A DNA stretch of 64,000 nucleotides from Nakamurella lactea DSM 19367 (GCF_000426645.1 NZ_AUFT01000005.1:186001-250000); one strand, 5' to 3'. Counted from the stretch's first letter, positions 7,974 to 22,304 are shown. The notes: generated by a model from the sequence alone, not told the origin. Made by a program: numbers and translations.

Positions 7974-10277
7974 ATGGCTGACCGGCAGCGCCCATCCACC
8001 GATCCGGGCGACAGCGGCATCGAGGTCACGCCGCCGAAGACCTGGGCAGCGGGCGTCCCCGGTGTCGCGGTCGCCTTGCAACATGCGCTCCGTGAGATGG
8101 GCCCCCGGCGCAGCCTGAAGACGCTCTCCGCAATGAACCAGAAGGACGGGTTCGACTGCATGAGCTGCGCCTGGCCGGACCCGCCGCACCGCAAGGTGGC
8201 CGAGTTCTGCGAGAACGGCGCGAAGGCGGTGTCCTGGGAAGCTGATCCGCTGTTGGTGCCGGCGGAGTTCTGGGCCGAGCACCCGGTCGACGACCTGGCC
8301 GGCCGTAGCGAGTACTGGCTCGGCCAGCAGGGCCGGCTGACCCAGCCGGTGTACAAGAGCGCCGACTCCGACCACTACACGCCCATCGGCTGGGACGCCG
8401 CGTTCGAGATCATCGCCGACGAGTTGAACGGTCTCGACTCGCCGGACCAGGCGACGTTCTACACCAGCGGCCGGGCCAGCAACGAGGCCGCCTATGCCTA
8501 CCAGTTGTTCGTCAGGGCGTTCGGCACGAACAACCTGCCGGACTGCTCGAACATGTGCCACGAGTCGACCGGGGTGGCGATGGCCGACTCCATCGGCGTC
8601 GGCAAATCCACTGTCTCCTATAACGATTTCGCGTTGGCCGACCTGATCATCATCATGGGCCAGAACCCGGGCACCAACCATCCGCGGATGCTCACCACGC
8701 TCGAGGAGGCCAAGCGGGAGGGCGCCTCGATCGTGGCGGTCAACCCGTTGCCGGAGGCGGGGTTGCTGCGGTTCAAGAATCCGCAGCGGCCCAGCGGGGT
8801 GGTCGGGCGCGGCACCCAACTGGCCGATCAGTTCCTGCAGATCCGGCTCGGCGGCGACCTGGCGCTGATGCAGGCGCTGTGCAAGCGGGTGCTGGAGGCC
8901 GAGGACGCCTACGGCAACGCACTCGACCACGAGTTCCTGGCCGAGCACTGCACCGGATTCACCGAGTTCGCCGACCACATCAGGAATCTGGACGACGAGC
9001 AGGTGCTGATCGCCACCGGGCTGCGACCCGCCGAGATCGACGAACTCGCGGACCGCTACCTCAAGGCGCGCAGAGTGATCGTCACCTGGGCGATGGGGCT
9101 GACCCAGCACCGCAAGGCGGTCGACACCATCCGGGAGATCCTCAACCTGCTGCTGCTCCGCGGGAACATCGGCAAGCCGGGCGCGGGCGCGTCGCCGATC
9201 CGCGGGCACAGCAATGTGCAGGGCGACCGGACGATGGGCATCTGGGAGCAGATGCCCGACTCGTTCCTGGACGCGCTGCAGACGGAGTTCGGCTTCGAGC
9301 CGCCCCGCAAGCACGGCTTCGACGTGGTCGAGTCGATCCGCCGGATGCGGGACGGCGAGGTCAAGGTGCTGTTCGCGCTCGGCGGCAACCTGGTGTCCGC
9401 GGTCTCGGACACGACCGTCGCCGAGGCGGCGATCCGCCGAACCAAGCTCTCGGTGCAGGTTTCCACGAAGCTGAACCGTTCGCACGGGGTGGTGGGCGAG
9501 CGGGCCATCATCCTGCCGACCCTCGGCCGGACCGAGATGGATCTGCAGGCGTCGGGTCCGCAGTTCGTCACCGTCGAGGATTCCGTGTGCGCCGTGCACG
9601 CCTCGCACGGTGCGGTACCGCCGGTGGCCGACGGGCTGCTGTCCGAGGTGGCGATCGTCAGCCGGCTGGCGGCGGCCACGCTGGGCGACCGGGTCGACGT
9701 GGACTGGGCCGGCTTCGAACGCGACTACGACAGCATCCGCGAGCACATCTCGCGCACCGTCCCCGGCTGCGACGGCTACAACGAGAAGGTGCGCTGGGAA
9801 GGCGGTTTCGTGCTGCCGCATCCACCGCGGGACGAACGCCGGTTCCCGACAGTGAACGGGTCGGCGCGGCTGACCGTCAACCAGCTGGAACCGATCGTGG
9901 TGCCCCCTGGGCGGCTGCTGCTGCAGACCGTGCGATCGCACGATCAGTTCAACACCACCATCTACGGGCTCAACGATCGCTACCGCGGCATCCACCGCGG
10001 GCGCCGGGTGGTGTTCGTCAATCCCGACGACCTCGCCGAACTCGGCTTCGCCGACGGCGAAGCCGTCGACCTGCACGGCGAGTGGACGGACGGGGTCGAC
10101 CGGGTGGTCCGCGACTTCCGGGTGGTGGCCTTCCCGACCGCCCGCGGCTGCGCGGCCGCCTACTTCCCGGAGGCGAACGGGCTGGTCCCGCTGGACAGTG
10201 TCGCCGAACGCAGCAACACGCCGACGTCGAAGGCGATCATCCTGCGCTTGGAACGCGCCACGACACCGCGGGTCTGA
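7974..10277 (+). CDS. FdhF/YdeP-type molybdopterin oxidoreductase
   Basis: Soluble bis-MGD oxidoreductase of 767 aa. It has the early Cys motif CMSCAWPDP of the YdeP/FdhF-like group, molybdopterin-binding segments (IIMGQNPGTNHPRM, HSNVQGDRTMG, FALGGNLVSAVSD) and a C-terminal molydopterin dinucleotide-binding domain (LLLQTVRSHDQFNTTIYG). YdeP in E. coli is linked to acid resistance; the reaction of most family members is unproven. No Tat signal is seen and no electron-transfer partner or FdhD lies next to it. It ends 4 bp from the convergent amidohydrolase stop. Confidence 0.9.
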   Translation: MADRQRPSTDPGDSGIEVTPPKTWAAGVPGVAVALQHALREMGPRRSLKTLSAMNQKDGFDCMSCAWPDPPHRKVAEFCENGAKAVSWEADPLLVPAEFWAEHPVDDLAGRSEYWLGQQGRLTQPVYKSADSDHYTPIGWDAAFEIIADELNGLDSPDQATFYTSGRASNEAAYAYQLFVRAFGTNNLPDCSNMCHESTGVAMADSIGVGKSTVSYNDFALADLIIIMGQNPGTNHPRMLTTLEEAKREGASIVAVNPLPEAGLLRFKNPQRPSGVVGRGTQLADQFLQIRLGGDLALMQALCKRVLEAEDAYGNALDHEFLAEHCTGFTEFADHIRNLDDEQVLIATGLRPAEIDELADRYLKARRVIVTWAMGLTQHRKAVDTIREILNLLLLRGNIGKPGAGASPIRGHSNVQGDRTMGIWEQMPDSFLDALQTEFGFEPPRKHGFDVVESIRRMRDGEVKVLFALGGNLVSAVSDTTVAEAAIRRTKLSVQVSTKLNRSHGVVGERAIILPTLGRTEMDLQASGPQFVTVEDSVCAVHASHGAVPPVADGLLSEVAIVSRLAAATLGDRVDVDWAGFERDYDSIREHISRTVPGCDGYNEKVRWEGGFVLPHPPRDERRFPTVNGSARLTVNQLEPIVVPPGRLLLQTVRSHDQFNTTIYGLNDRYRGIHRGRRVVFVNPDDLAELGFADGEAVDLHGEWTDGVDRVVRDFRVVAFPTARGCAAAYFPEANGLVPLDSVAERSNTPTSKAIILRLERATTPRV

Positions 10278-10281
10278 CGAA

Positions 10282-11505
10282 TCAGCCGACGGTCGCCGCA
10301 CCGGTGGAGACCAGGGCGCCGTCCAGATAGACGCCGCGCACCCGGCCGGCCAGGTTGTCGATGTCCTGCGGGTCGCAGTCCAACAGCACCAGATCGGCGC
10401 GCTGCCCCGGCGCCAGCCGGCCGCGATCACCGTCCACCCCGAACAGCTCGGCGGCGCTGGACGTGGTGGCGTGCAACGCTTCCAGCGGCGTCAGCCCGGT
10501 GTCCGTGAGGTACCGCAACTCGTCCAGGTTCGATCCGTGCGGACCGACCCCGCAATCGGTGCCCATGGCGATCTTCACCCCGGCGGCGTGCGCCCTGCGG
10601 ACGCTGTCGTCATGGGCCGCGGCGACCATCTTCGCCTTGTCCACCGACGATTGTGGAATCGAGGCGCCGGCGGCCGCGGCGGCGACGACGGCCCGGGGTG
10701 CGTGCAGCGTCGGCACCAGCCAGGTGCCGGCCCGCAGCATCATCTCGATCGCCTCGTCGTCCAGGTAGATGCCGTGTTCGATGGATCGGACGCCGTTGCG
10801 GATGGCCGCCTTGATGCCATCGGTGGCCTGGGCGTGCGACATCACGAAGATGCCGGCCGCGGTCGCTTCCTCGACCATCACGGCGATCTCGGCGTCCCGG
10901 AAGTGGGCGTGCCGCGGGTCGTCGCGGGCCGACAGCACGCCGCCGGAGGTGGCCACCTTGATCACGTCGGCGCCGTTGCGGATCAGCTCGCGGACCTTCT
11001 TGCGCACCTCGTCCGGCCCGTCGACCACCGTGTTCGGCCGTCCAGGGTGCGGCACGAACAACGGCACGTTCACCCCGCAGGCTTCCCAGTCGTCGCCGTG
11101 ACCGCCGGTCTGCGAGAGCATGCTGATGGCGATCTGCATCCGTGGCCCGGGAATCATTCCGCGGTCAACGGCCTCCTTGATGCCGAGGTCGGCGCCGCCG
11201 GCGTCGCGGATCGAGGTGATCCCGATGTCCAGCGTCTTCTTGAGGTTCTGCGCGGCCAGATAGAACGACAGGCTGAACGGCGAGGTCAGCTGGCGCAGCA
11301 CGTCGAAGCCGTCCATCGTGACGTGCACGTGCGAGTCGAAAAAGCCGGGGGACAGCCACTTTCCGCTGCAATCGACCGACTCGTCACCGTCCAGCCCGGT
11401 ACCGACGTCGACGATCCGGCCGTTCTCCACCACCAGGTCGCCAGTGCTCGGCTCGGAAACGGTGCCGTCGAACAGGGTTCCGCCGTGGAACAGGATGCGT
11501 GTCAT
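10282..11505 (-). CDS. Metal-dependent amidohydrolase (imidazolonepropionase-like)
   Basis: Amidohydrolase-superfamily enzyme of 407 aa. It has the N-terminal beta-sandwich (ILFHGGTLFDGTV), the first metal pair in DSHVHV, later ligands in VMSHAQA and EHGIYLDDEA, and the final Asp in GTDCGVGPHG. The C-terminus (LAPGQRADLVLLDCDP) closes the sandwich. This branch includes Xaa-Pro dipeptidases/prolidases and imidazolonepropionase-like enzymes of unknown substrate. Start ATG at 11505 chosen because upstream residues in the frame are not family-like. It is the last gene of a minus-strand set with the MBL hydrolase (52 bp gap) and the DinB-like enzyme. Confidence 0.9.
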   Translation of the reverse strand: MTRILFHGGTLFDGTVSEPSTGDLVVENGRIVDVGTGLDGDESVDCSGKWLSPGFFDSHVHVTMDGFDVLRQLTSPFSLSFYLAAQNLKKTLDIGITSIRDAGGADLGIKEAVDRGMIPGPRMQIAISMLSQTGGHGDDWEACGVNVPLFVPHPGRPNTVVDGPDEVRKKVRELIRNGADVIKVATSGGVLSARDDPRHAHFRDAEIAVMVEEATAAGIFVMSHAQATDGIKAAIRNGVRSIEHGIYLDDEAIEMMLRAGTWLVPTLHAPRAVVAAAAAGASIPQSSVDKAKMVAAAHDDSVRRAHAAGVKIAMGTDCGVGPHGSNLDELRYLTDTGLTPLEALHATTSSAAELFGVDGDRGRLAPGQRADLVLLDCDPQDIDNLAGRVRGVYLDGALVSTGAATVG

Positions 11506-11557
11506 TCGTCCGACCTTAGGTGGTGGCCGGCTGCCGCCGCGGTCCGGCCCGGCCGAG

Positions 11558-12229
11558 TCACCAGCCGCGCTCGCGCCATTCTGCGAGGTGCGGGCGCTCG
11601 CTGCCGAGGACGGTGTCGTCACCGTGACCCGGATAGACCCAGGTGTCATCCGGCAACACATCGAAAACCCGCTGCTGCAGGTCGTCCATCAGCGAGGTGA
11701 AGTCCTCCGGCGAGCCCGTCTTACCGGGGCCGCCCGGGAACAGCGAGTCGCCGGTGAACAGGTGGGCGCTGCCCTGCGGGTCGCGGTACAGCAGCGCGAC
11801 CGAGCCCGGGGTGTGGCCGCGCAGCGCGATCACCTCGAGCACGCTGTCGCCGAGCGGAACCGTGCCGCCCTGGTCGAGCGGGACATCGGTGGGGACCGGT
11901 AGCTCGTCGGCATCCGGCGCGCCGGCGTACAGGTTGGCCCCGGTCACCCCGGCCACCGCCGGCAGCGCCTGCCAGTGATCGCGATGTCGGTGGGTGGTGA
12001 CGATGCTGCGCAGCCGCGGCCGGTCCGGCCCGTCGCCGAGCTCGTCGAGGATGCGCTCGCTGTCGGCCGCGGCGTCGATCAGCAGCGCGTCACCGGTGGT
12101 CCGGCAGACCAGCAGGTAGGCGTTGTTGTCCATCGGGCCGACGGACATCTTGGTGATGGTGATCGCCGGCAGTTCCCGGGTGGCGGACGGGCCACCCGGT
12201 TCGACATGTCCGGAATACGCCAGCTGCAT
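11558..12229 (-). CDS. MBL-fold hydrolase, glyoxalase II-like
   Basis: Metallo-beta-lactamase fold hydrolase of 223 aa. The metal motif is THRHRDHW (HxHxDH), followed by ligands in RGHTPGS, FTGDSLFPGG and YPGHGDD. The glyoxalase II-like layout suggests thioester hydrolysis. In M. tuberculosis the homologous gene (Rv1637c) lies next to uvrA, as here. I use the ATG at 12229 with AAAGGTG nine bases upstream; a GTG at 12241 is possible. It sits just after a mycothiol-type enzyme, so a mycothiol thioester is a reasonable but unproven substrate. Confidence 0.9.
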   Translation of the reverse strand: MQLAYSGHVEPGGPSATRELPAITITKMSVGPMDNNAYLLVCRTTGDALLIDAAADSERILDELGDGPDRPRLRSIVTTHRHRDHWQALPAVAGVTGANLYAGAPDADELPVPTDVPLDQGGTVPLGDSVLEVIALRGHTPGSVALLYRDPQGSAHLFTGDSLFPGGPGKTGSPEDFTSLMDDLQQRVFDVLPDDTWVYPGHGDDTVLGSERPHLAEWRERGW

Positions 12230-12244
12230 GGTTCTGTGCACCTT

Positions 12245-13051
12245 TCACCAGGAGGGGAGGGTCGGTCGGGGTCCGTCGAAGATCAGCTCGGCGCCGTCGG
12301 TGCGGCCGGTCAGCCAGCCGGCGAGCGCGGCCGCGGTTCCGGTCACCGTCACCGGGTCGGCCGTCGCGGGGTCGGCCGTCGCGGGGTCGGCCGCCACCGG
12401 GCCGATGTCGATCCGGTCGCCGTCGATCGGCAGCAGGGCGATGGCCGGTACGTCGTGGGTGCGCACGTAGGTGCGCTGCAGACCGGACAGCAGGGCAGTT
12501 GCCTGCTGGTTCGTCAGCTCCGTCAGCCCGCCGTCGATGCCCAGGTCGTGATGATGCAGGAACAGCTCGCAGATCCGGTGGTCGAGCACGACGGCGGCCG
12601 GGATCGGCCCACCGGTCCTGGTCCGCACCTGCGTCGACCAGGCAGCCGCGGGCAGGGTGTCGACGGCAGTCAGGAACCGATCGGAGCTGACGACGTAGTC
12701 GTCCAGGATCTCCGCCGGGTCACGCCGGGCGCCGGCCTCGACGTCCGCGTCGCGCGCCTGGGTCGAGGCGTACATCGGTGTCTCGATCCCGGTGGCGGCC
12801 CACTGCAGGAGGTTGCCGAGCCCGTCGGCATTGCGGGACAAATGGCTGAGCACATGTCCAACCGACCAGTCCGGCAGCCGCGACGGCCCGCGGACGACGG
12901 CCGGGTCGAGGCCGGCGATGGCCGCCCTGAGCTCCGCGTCCGCGGCCCGAAGTACCGTCGCCCGTTCCCGGAGGTGCTCCGGATCGGCCGCCGCGGTCGG
13001 GTCGGGGGAGTCCGGGCTGGCGCCGACAGCCGCTCGCCGCCGCTCGCTCAC
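12245..13051 (-). CDS. Maleylpyruvate isomerase family (DinB-like) mycothiol-dependent enzyme
   Basis: Cytosolic protein of 268 aa. The N-terminal DinB-like four-helix metal site has its first histidine in [11 protein letters not shown] and later ligands in [14 protein letters not shown]; a smaller C-terminal domain ([16 protein letters not shown]) follows. Family members use mycothiol as a thiol cofactor. The start is uncertain; the GTG at 13051 avoids running into the uvrA promoter. A short tandem repeat (ADPAT x2) near residue 235 comes from a 15-nt DNA repeat. The stop nearly abuts the MBL gene, so they are probably co-transcribed and may act on related thiol conjugates. Confidence 0.85.
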   Translation of the reverse strand: MSERRRAAVGASPDSPDPTAAADPEHLRERATVLRAADAELRAAIAGLDPAVVRGPSRLPDWSVGHVLSHLSRNADGLGNLLQWAATGIETPMYASTQARDADVEAGARRDPAEILDDYVVSSDRFLTAVDTLPAAAWSTQVRTRTGGPIPAAVVLDHRICELFLHHHDLGIDGGLTELTNQQATALLSGLQRTYVRTHDVPAIALLPIDGDRIDIGPVAADPATADPATADPVTVTGTAAALAGWLTGRTDGAELIFDGPRPTLPSW

Positions 13052-13080
13052 TGGTCCGCCCGTCGCTCGCTCACTGGTCC
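13041..13080. repeat. 17-bp direct repeat at the start of the DinB-like gene
   Basis: cgctcgctcactggtcc occurs at 13041-13057 and 13064-13080 (period 23). The first copy covers the proposed GTG start. It may be a slippage product or a paired operator. Confidence 0.6.
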
Positions 13081-13085
13081 ATCGT

Positions 13086-13112
13086 GCACCATCGACCCCA
13101 CCCGGATGGTGT
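13086..13112. promoter_or_regulatory. Inverted repeat upstream of uvrA
   Basis: CACCATC (13087-13093) and GATGGTG (13105-13111) form a 7-bp inverted repeat with an 11-bp spacer between the divergent DinB-like gene and uvrA. It does not match the actinobacterial LexA box. It could be an operator; no regulator is identified. Confidence 0.35.
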
Positions 13113-13152
13113 GAGCCCGCTCGCTCGGCAGAGCACTGTCGGTGCCGCCGCC

Positions 13153-13158
13153 TAGCAT
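13153..13158 (+). promoter_or_regulatory. Putative -10 of leaderless uvrA
   Basis: TAGCAT lies 14 bases before the GTG at 13167 with no ribosome binding site in between, fitting a leaderless transcript. No SOS (LexA) box is seen nearby. Confidence 0.45.
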
Positions 13159-13166
13159 GGTTCATC

Positions 13167-16289
<3,123 letters not shown>

Positions 16290-16338
16290 CCGGTGCCGGG
16301 TGCCCGACCCGATCGGATGCCTGGGACAATGGTCAACT

Positions 16339-16602
16339 GTGAAGACCTTCGACCAGCTGTTCGCCGAGCTCACCGAGCGGGCAACCAGCCGACCCGCAGG
16401 GTCGGGCACCGTCGAGGCGTTGGATGCCGGCGTGCATGCCCAGGGCAAGAAGCTGCTGGAAGAGGCCGGCGAGGTCTGGATCGCCGCCGAACACGAGAGC
16501 GATGACGCACTCGCCCTTGAGGTCTCCCAGCTGCTGTACCGCGCCCAGGTGATCCTGATCGGCCGCGGCATCCCGCTCGAGCAGGTCTACCACCATCTGT
16601 AG
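16339..16602 (+). CDS. hisE: Phosphoribosyl-ATP pyrophosphatase
   Basis: Second step of histidine synthesis: hydrolyses phosphoribosyl-ATP to phosphoribosyl-AMP. 87 aa, the usual length, starting [14 protein letters not shown] after a GTG. The MazG-like helical fold carries the acidic metal motif in [17 protein letters not shown]. Stand-alone HisE followed by hisG is the actinobacterial arrangement. GACAAT (16325-16330) is a possible -10 for a nearly leaderless message. Confidence 0.95.
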   Translation: MKTFDQLFAELTERATSRPAGSGTVEALDAGVHAQGKKLLEEAGEVWIAAEHESDDALALEVSQLLYRAQVILIGRGIPLEQVYHHL

Positions 16603-16717
16603 GGTCGGGCCGCTGTGGCATCGCCGCCGCGCGGTCCGATCCGTGAGCATCCCCGTCCTGCTCCCCACCCGGCCGCTGCTCGCCGAGCCGCGCCGAACCC
16701 CATAGAAGGTCACCACC

Positions 16718-17563
16718 ATGCTGCGAGTTGCCGTCCCCAACAAGGGGACCCTGTCCGCACCGGCCGCCGAGATGCTGCTCGAGGCCGGCTACCGCCAACG
16801 CACCGAGGCCCGCGACCTCACGGTGCTCGACCCGGACAACGACGTCGAGTTCTTCTTTCTGCGCCCCAAGGACATAGCCATCTACGTCGGTTCCGGAGAG
16901 CTGGACCTCGGCATCACCGGGCGTGATCTGGCCTCCGACACCGTCGGCGGCGTCACCGAACTGGTCGAGCTCGGGTTCGGCCACTCGACTTTCCGCTATG
17001 CCGCGCCGGTCGGCACCGAGTGGACCGTCGAGGCCCTCGACGGCAAGCGGGTGGCCAGCGCCTATCCGCACCTGGTGCGGGCGGACCTGCAGCGGCGCGG
17101 TGTCACCGCCGAGGTGATCAGGTTGGACGGCGCCGTGGAGATCTCCATCCAACTCGGCCTGGCCGACGCGATCGCCGACGTCGTCGGCTCCGGGCGGACG
17201 TTGCGGCAGAACGGGCTGACCGCCTTCGGTGACGTCATCCTGGCGTCCCAGGCGGTACTGATCGCCAGGGCGGACGCCGACGTGTCGCCGGCCGCCAGGC
17301 AACTGGCGAACCGGTTGCAGGGCGTGGTGTTCGCCAACCAGTACCTGATGCTGGACTACGACTGTCCGAAAAGACTGCTGGACGCGGCCGTCGAGATCAC
17401 CCCCGGGCTCGAGTCGCCGACGGTGTCGCCGATGGCCGATCCGGAATGGGTGGCGGTGCGGGCGATGGTCAAACGCTCCGCTTCCAACCAGGTGATGGAC
17501 GATCTGGCGGCACTCGGGGCGAAGGCGATCCTGGCCAGCGACATCCGGTCCTGCCGCCTCTGA
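16718..17563 (+). CDS. hisG: ATP phosphoribosyltransferase, long form
   Basis: First and committed step of histidine synthesis: condenses ATP with PRPP. 281 aa, the long form with a C-terminal ACT-like domain that binds histidine for feedback inhibition, so no HisZ is needed. Motifs: [12 protein letters not shown] at the N-terminus, the PRPP-binding region [18 protein letters not shown], and the regulatory domain from about residue 210. GAAGG lies nine bases before the ATG. The 115-bp gap to hisE contains no convincing His-codon leader peptide. Confidence 0.97.
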   Translation: MLRVAVPNKGTLSAPAAEMLLEAGYRQRTEARDLTVLDPDNDVEFFFLRPKDIAIYVGSGELDLGITGRDLASDTVGGVTELVELGFGHSTFRYAAPVGTEWTVEALDGKRVASAYPHLVRADLQRRGVTAEVIRLDGAVEISIQLGLADAIADVVGSGRTLRQNGLTAFGDVILASQAVLIARADADVSPAARQLANRLQGVVFANQYLMLDYDCPKRLLDAAVEITPGLESPTVSPMADPEWVAVRAMVKRSASNQVMDDLAALGAKAILASDIRSCRL

Positions 17564-17584
17564 GGTGACTGGCGGTCGGAGCGC

Positions 17585-18388
17585 TCAGCCGCGGCGCCGA
17601 ATCGTCAGCGACTGGGCGGCGATGCCGATCGGGCCCTGCTCGTCGTGCAGCACCGAGGAGGTGAGGCCGACGCCTTCCGGCCCGAAGCTGACCGAGGTGT
17701 CCAGGCCGAGCCACCTGCCCCGCGGCTGTCGCACGAAATGGATCGTCAGATCGGTGTTGGGGAACAGCAACTCGGCCGGATCCACCCGGACCGCGATCCC
17801 GTTCGCGCTGTCGATCAGCCCGACGTAGCCGGCCAGGTTGCCGGCCGCCCGGCCCTCGATCAGCGGATGTTCGGTCCGGATCCACACCCGCCCGCGCCCG
17901 GGCCGTCGGCCCGGAACGACCCGGAACTCCAACCCGGCGATGAAGCCGCCCTCCCAGGTGCTGGTGCCGTCCCAGGGCTCGGCCGAGTCCGGACCCGGCA
18001 TGGTCGGTAGCTCGGAACCGGCGACGTCGGAGGTGTCGGCGACCGCCAGCCGCCAGGCGGTGGCCCGGACCAGGGTCCGGCCGCCGGCCGACATCTCGGC
18101 CTGCACCAGCTCGATCGTCCGGCCGGGACGGATCACCGAAGCGGCGACCTGCACCTCGCGGCGATGGATCATCCCGAGAATGTCGAAGGAGATCCGGGAC
18201 GTCACCAGATCGGTTCTGTCCGAACAGTTCTCGATCGCCTCGGTGAGCAGCCCGGAGGCAGGTGCCATGTGTTGCTCGGCTGAGTTCCAGGCGCCCTCGG
18301 TGTGCACGGTCGGTAGGTACCGGCCGTCGCCCAGCGGTATGTAGAGGGCGTCACTGTCCGGGTCGGCGGACGGCTGCGCGGAAGTCAC
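17585..18388 (-). CDS. Thioesterase family protein (double hotdog, TesB-like)
   Basis: Predicted acyl-CoA thioesterase of 267 aa with two hotdog repeats. The N-terminal half (GAWNSAEQHMAPASGLLTEAIE, split here as GAWNSAEQHMAP then ASGLLTEAIE) and the C-terminal half (AGYVGLIDSANG, FPNTDLTIHFVRQPRGRWLGL... region) match the actinobacterial thioesterase-like superfamily. The acyl substrate is unknown. It converges on hisG with a 21-bp gap and lies just before a short hypothetical gene on the same strand. Confidence 0.85.
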   Translation of the reverse strand: MTSAQPSADPDSDALYIPLGDGRYLPTVHTEGAWNSAEQHMAPASGLLTEAIENCSDRTDLVTSRISFDILGMIHRREVQVAASVIRPGRTIELVQAEMSAGGRTLVRATAWRLAVADTSDVAGSELPTMPGPDSAEPWDGTSTWEGGFIAGLEFRVVPGRRPGRGRVWIRTEHPLIEGRAAGNLAGYVGLIDSANGIAVRVDPAELLFPNTDLTIHFVRQPRGRWLGLDTSVSFGPEGVGLTSSVLHDEQGPIGIAAQSLTIRRRG

Positions 18389-18441
18389 CGGTCGAGGGTA
18401 GCTGCCGCCACCCGGAGCCGGGGCCGGCGCCTGCCGGCGAC

Positions 18442-18594
18442 TCAGCTCCGCTCGTTCGGCAGGTCCGGGAACGGCTGCAGGATGGCGAAGTACTGGTAGG
18501 TGCTGCGCTCCGGATCCCGGCCGGCGGTCCGCTCCTCCCAGGCCGAGACGAGCTCGGTGATCTCCTGGTCGAGTCGCTCGTCAGATTGCCGCAT
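18442..18594 (-). CDS. Short hypothetical protein (50 aa)
   Basis: Starts MRQSDERLDQEITELVSAW and ends QPFPDLPNERS. It is acidic, helical and has no membrane segment or signal. I do not recognise the family. It reads like a real small protein: balanced composition, plausible start, and position between the thioesterase and the divergent site-2 protease promoter. A longer in-frame start at 18684 would cross that promoter and adds low-quality sequence, so I reject it. Confidence 0.5.
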   Translation of the reverse strand: MRQSDERLDQEITELVSAWEERTAGRDPERSTYQYFAILQPFPDLPNERS

Positions 18595-18653
18595 CCGTCG
18601 GCAGTTGACGATCGGCTGTCGCCGGCCCTGCGCATCGGGCCAGGGATGGTCCC

Positions 18654-18659
18654 TAGGCT
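18654..18659 (+). promoter_or_regulatory. Putative -10 of leaderless site-2 protease transcript
   Basis: TAGGCT lies 12 bases before the ATG at 18666 with no ribosome binding site. The same hexamer and spacing recur before pafA and the M24 peptidase. Confidence 0.5.
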
Positions 18660-18665
18660 GTGTCC

Positions 18666-20602
<1,937 letters not shown>

Positions 20603-20630
20603 TCCACCGGTGTGCCGTCAGCCCGGGCCC

Positions 20631-20654
20631 GCGGCCGGGGGATCGGTCGGCCGC
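20631..20654. terminator. Hairpin between trmI and convergent gene
   Basis: GCGGCCG (20631-20637) pairs with CGGCCGC (20648-20654) across a 10-nt loop. There is no U-run, as is common in high-GC actinomycetes. Confidence 0.5.
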
Positions 20655-20665
20655 ACTGCGCCCGG

Positions 20666-21532
20666 TCAGGCCAGGCAGATGGTCCAGCTGTCGTCCTCGA
20701 GGACCATCGGCACGGCGCCGGTCTGCTCCCCGGCGTTGGTCGACGAGTAGGTGATCCCGAACGAGCCCTTCTTGCCGTTGACGGCCGCGTTGCCCGGCTT
20801 CATCGAGCCCTGCTCCAGCCCGCCGAACAACTCACCGGCGCTGATGCCGGCGTTGCGAGCGCACATCTGTCGGGTCGCGGCCTCCAGGTCCTGGGCGTTC
20901 ACCGCCTTCACCCAGGCCTCGCCGACCTGCTGGGCCCGCTTCTGCGACTCCGCCTCGGCCGGATCGGTGGTGAACTCCAGCGATGGGTAGGCACGGATGG
21001 TGCCGACCGTCTGCGGTTCGGTCGACGCCGGATCTGCCGGCGTGCCGCTGTCGTTGTTCGTCAGCAGCACGATCACCACGGCGGCCGCGGCCAGCACGAT
21101 CACCCCGGCCGCCGCGATCCACGGCGTTGCAGACCGCTTCTTTCCCGGGTTCGGTGCACCCGACCAGCCAGGCCCGCCGCCGTAGGGGCCGTTCGGCGGT
21201 TGCTGCGGCGGCGGTCCGGCGGGGTACTGCCCGGTCGGCTGGTAGGGCCGGCCGGGCGGCTGCTGCGCAAGATTCCGAGTCGGCGGTCCGGCCGGCACCG
21301 GGTATCCGGTGGCCGGGTGCGGGGCTGACGGCGCTGCCGGCCGGTAGTCGGACCGGCCGGCGTCAGCGGGCCGCGGGGCCTGCGGCCCGGGCGCCCACTG
21401 TCCCGGTTGCGGTGGGCGCGGTTGCGGTGAGCCCGGTTGCTGCGGGCCGGCGTTGTAGGGAGGTTGCCCGTAGGGCGGCTGACCCCCGGGCTGCGGCCCG
21501 CTGGGCCGGTAGGGCGGCGGATTCTCCGTCAC
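20666..21532 (-). CDS. Pro-rich membrane-anchored protein with extracellular Cys-pair domain
   Basis: 288 aa of unknown function. The first 135 residues are Pro/Gly/Gln-rich and probably disordered in the cytoplasm; a membrane helix follows at about 137-157, then an extracellular domain of about 130 aa with RQMCAR and a terminal SWTICLA. This fits the DUF4878/NTF2-like group of anchored actinobacterial proteins. GTG start at 21532 has GGAG eight bases upstream. It shares layout and the terminal W-x-I-C motif with the next gene, so the two look like an ancient duplicate pair. Confidence 0.75.
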   Translation of the reverse strand: MTENPPPYRPSGPQPGGQPPYGQPPYNAGPQQPGSPQPRPPQPGQWAPGPQAPRPADAGRSDYRPAAPSAPHPATGYPVPAGPPTRNLAQQPPGRPYQPTGQYPAGPPPQQPPNGPYGGGPGWSGAPNPGKKRSATPWIAAAGVIVLAAAAVVIVLLTNNDSGTPADPASTEPQTVGTIRAYPSLEFTTDPAEAESQKRAQQVGEAWVKAVNAQDLEAATRQMCARNAGISAGELFGGLEQGSMKPGNAAVNGKKGSFGITYSSTNAGEQTGAVPMVLEDDSWTICLA

Positions 21533-21635
21533 GGCTGTTCTCCGTTTTCGTGGGCGGGACTCGTCGGCACAGCGGGGGTGACGCCGGGTGGACAGCGGTG
21601 ATGCGGACCAGGATGACGCTGATGCGCACGCACGG

Positions 21636-22124
21636 TCAGTTGCCGAACCCGGCATCGGACAGGCCGCAGATCTCCCACTGCCCGTCGTCACCGGTGCGCT
21701 GCAGCGGGATCGTCACATCTTGACGGCCGATACTGGCTCCGGCAACGTTCGCCGACATCGTGAAGACCGCGGTGCCCTTGTCGCTGTCGGCGTCGACCCG
21801 GTCGAGGGTGACGTTCACGCTGCCGAGTGCACCCGCCGTCGATTGACCGAAGCCGCGTCGGTCGGTGGAGCACAGCAGTTCCTTCGCCGCATCGACGTTG
21901 CTGGAATTCAGCGCGTCGGCGAAGGCCTCGGCGGTGCCGCGGGCCGTCGCCCGGTCGTACGACGGCGCCGACAGCAGCCAGGCGGACAGGCCGCCGCCGA
22001 CCAGCACCACCGCGAGCACCGTGATCAGCAGCACCCTGGTGTTCGATCGGGTGGGCACCTGTCGGCCGAACCCCGGCGGGCCGGCCGGGCGGTGGGACGA
22101 CTGCTCGGGTGGTGGTGCACTCAT
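21636..22124 (-). CDS. Membrane-anchored DUF4878-like protein
   Basis: 162 aa: a short Pro-rich N-terminus (about 28 aa), one membrane helix (VLLITVLAVVLVGGGLSAWLL), then an extracellular domain with KELLCST and the C-terminal WEICGLSD. The two cysteines match those of the neighbour at 20666-21532 and probably form a disulphide. NTF2-like domains of this kind are small binding or scaffolding units; no enzyme motif is seen. It is divergent from ARC/mpa (213-bp shared upstream region). Confidence 0.75.
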   Translation of the reverse strand: MSAPPPEQSSHRPAGPPGFGRQVPTRSNTRVLLITVLAVVLVGGGLSAWLLSAPSYDRATARGTAEAFADALNSSNVDAAKELLCSTDRRGFGQSTAGALGSVNVTLDRVDADSDKGTAVFTMSANVAGASIGRQDVTIPLQRTGDDGQWEICGLSDAGFGN

Positions 22125-22304
22125 CGGGTGCCCTTCGCGTCGGCGGCGGGACCCCGGTCGGTCCCGTCTGACGCCTGCAGTCTGTCAAATTCCGCGGCCG
22201 GTGACGGCCGATTCGCCCGGGATCTCCCGGCGGCGCCGGGCCGGATGCCGCAGTGCCGGCGCGGCACGCCGGTCCGGCCCGGGAAAGTGCGTCGGGGCCA
22301 CGGG

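Noticed and set aside
13052-13166. SOS/LexA box before uvrA
   Set aside because: No match to the GAAC-N4-GTTC pattern; only an unrelated inverted repeat is present.
16642-16704. Possible 20-codon leader peptide between hisE and hisG (GTG to TAG)
   Set aside because: No ribosome binding site, no run of His codons and no clear anti-terminator pair.
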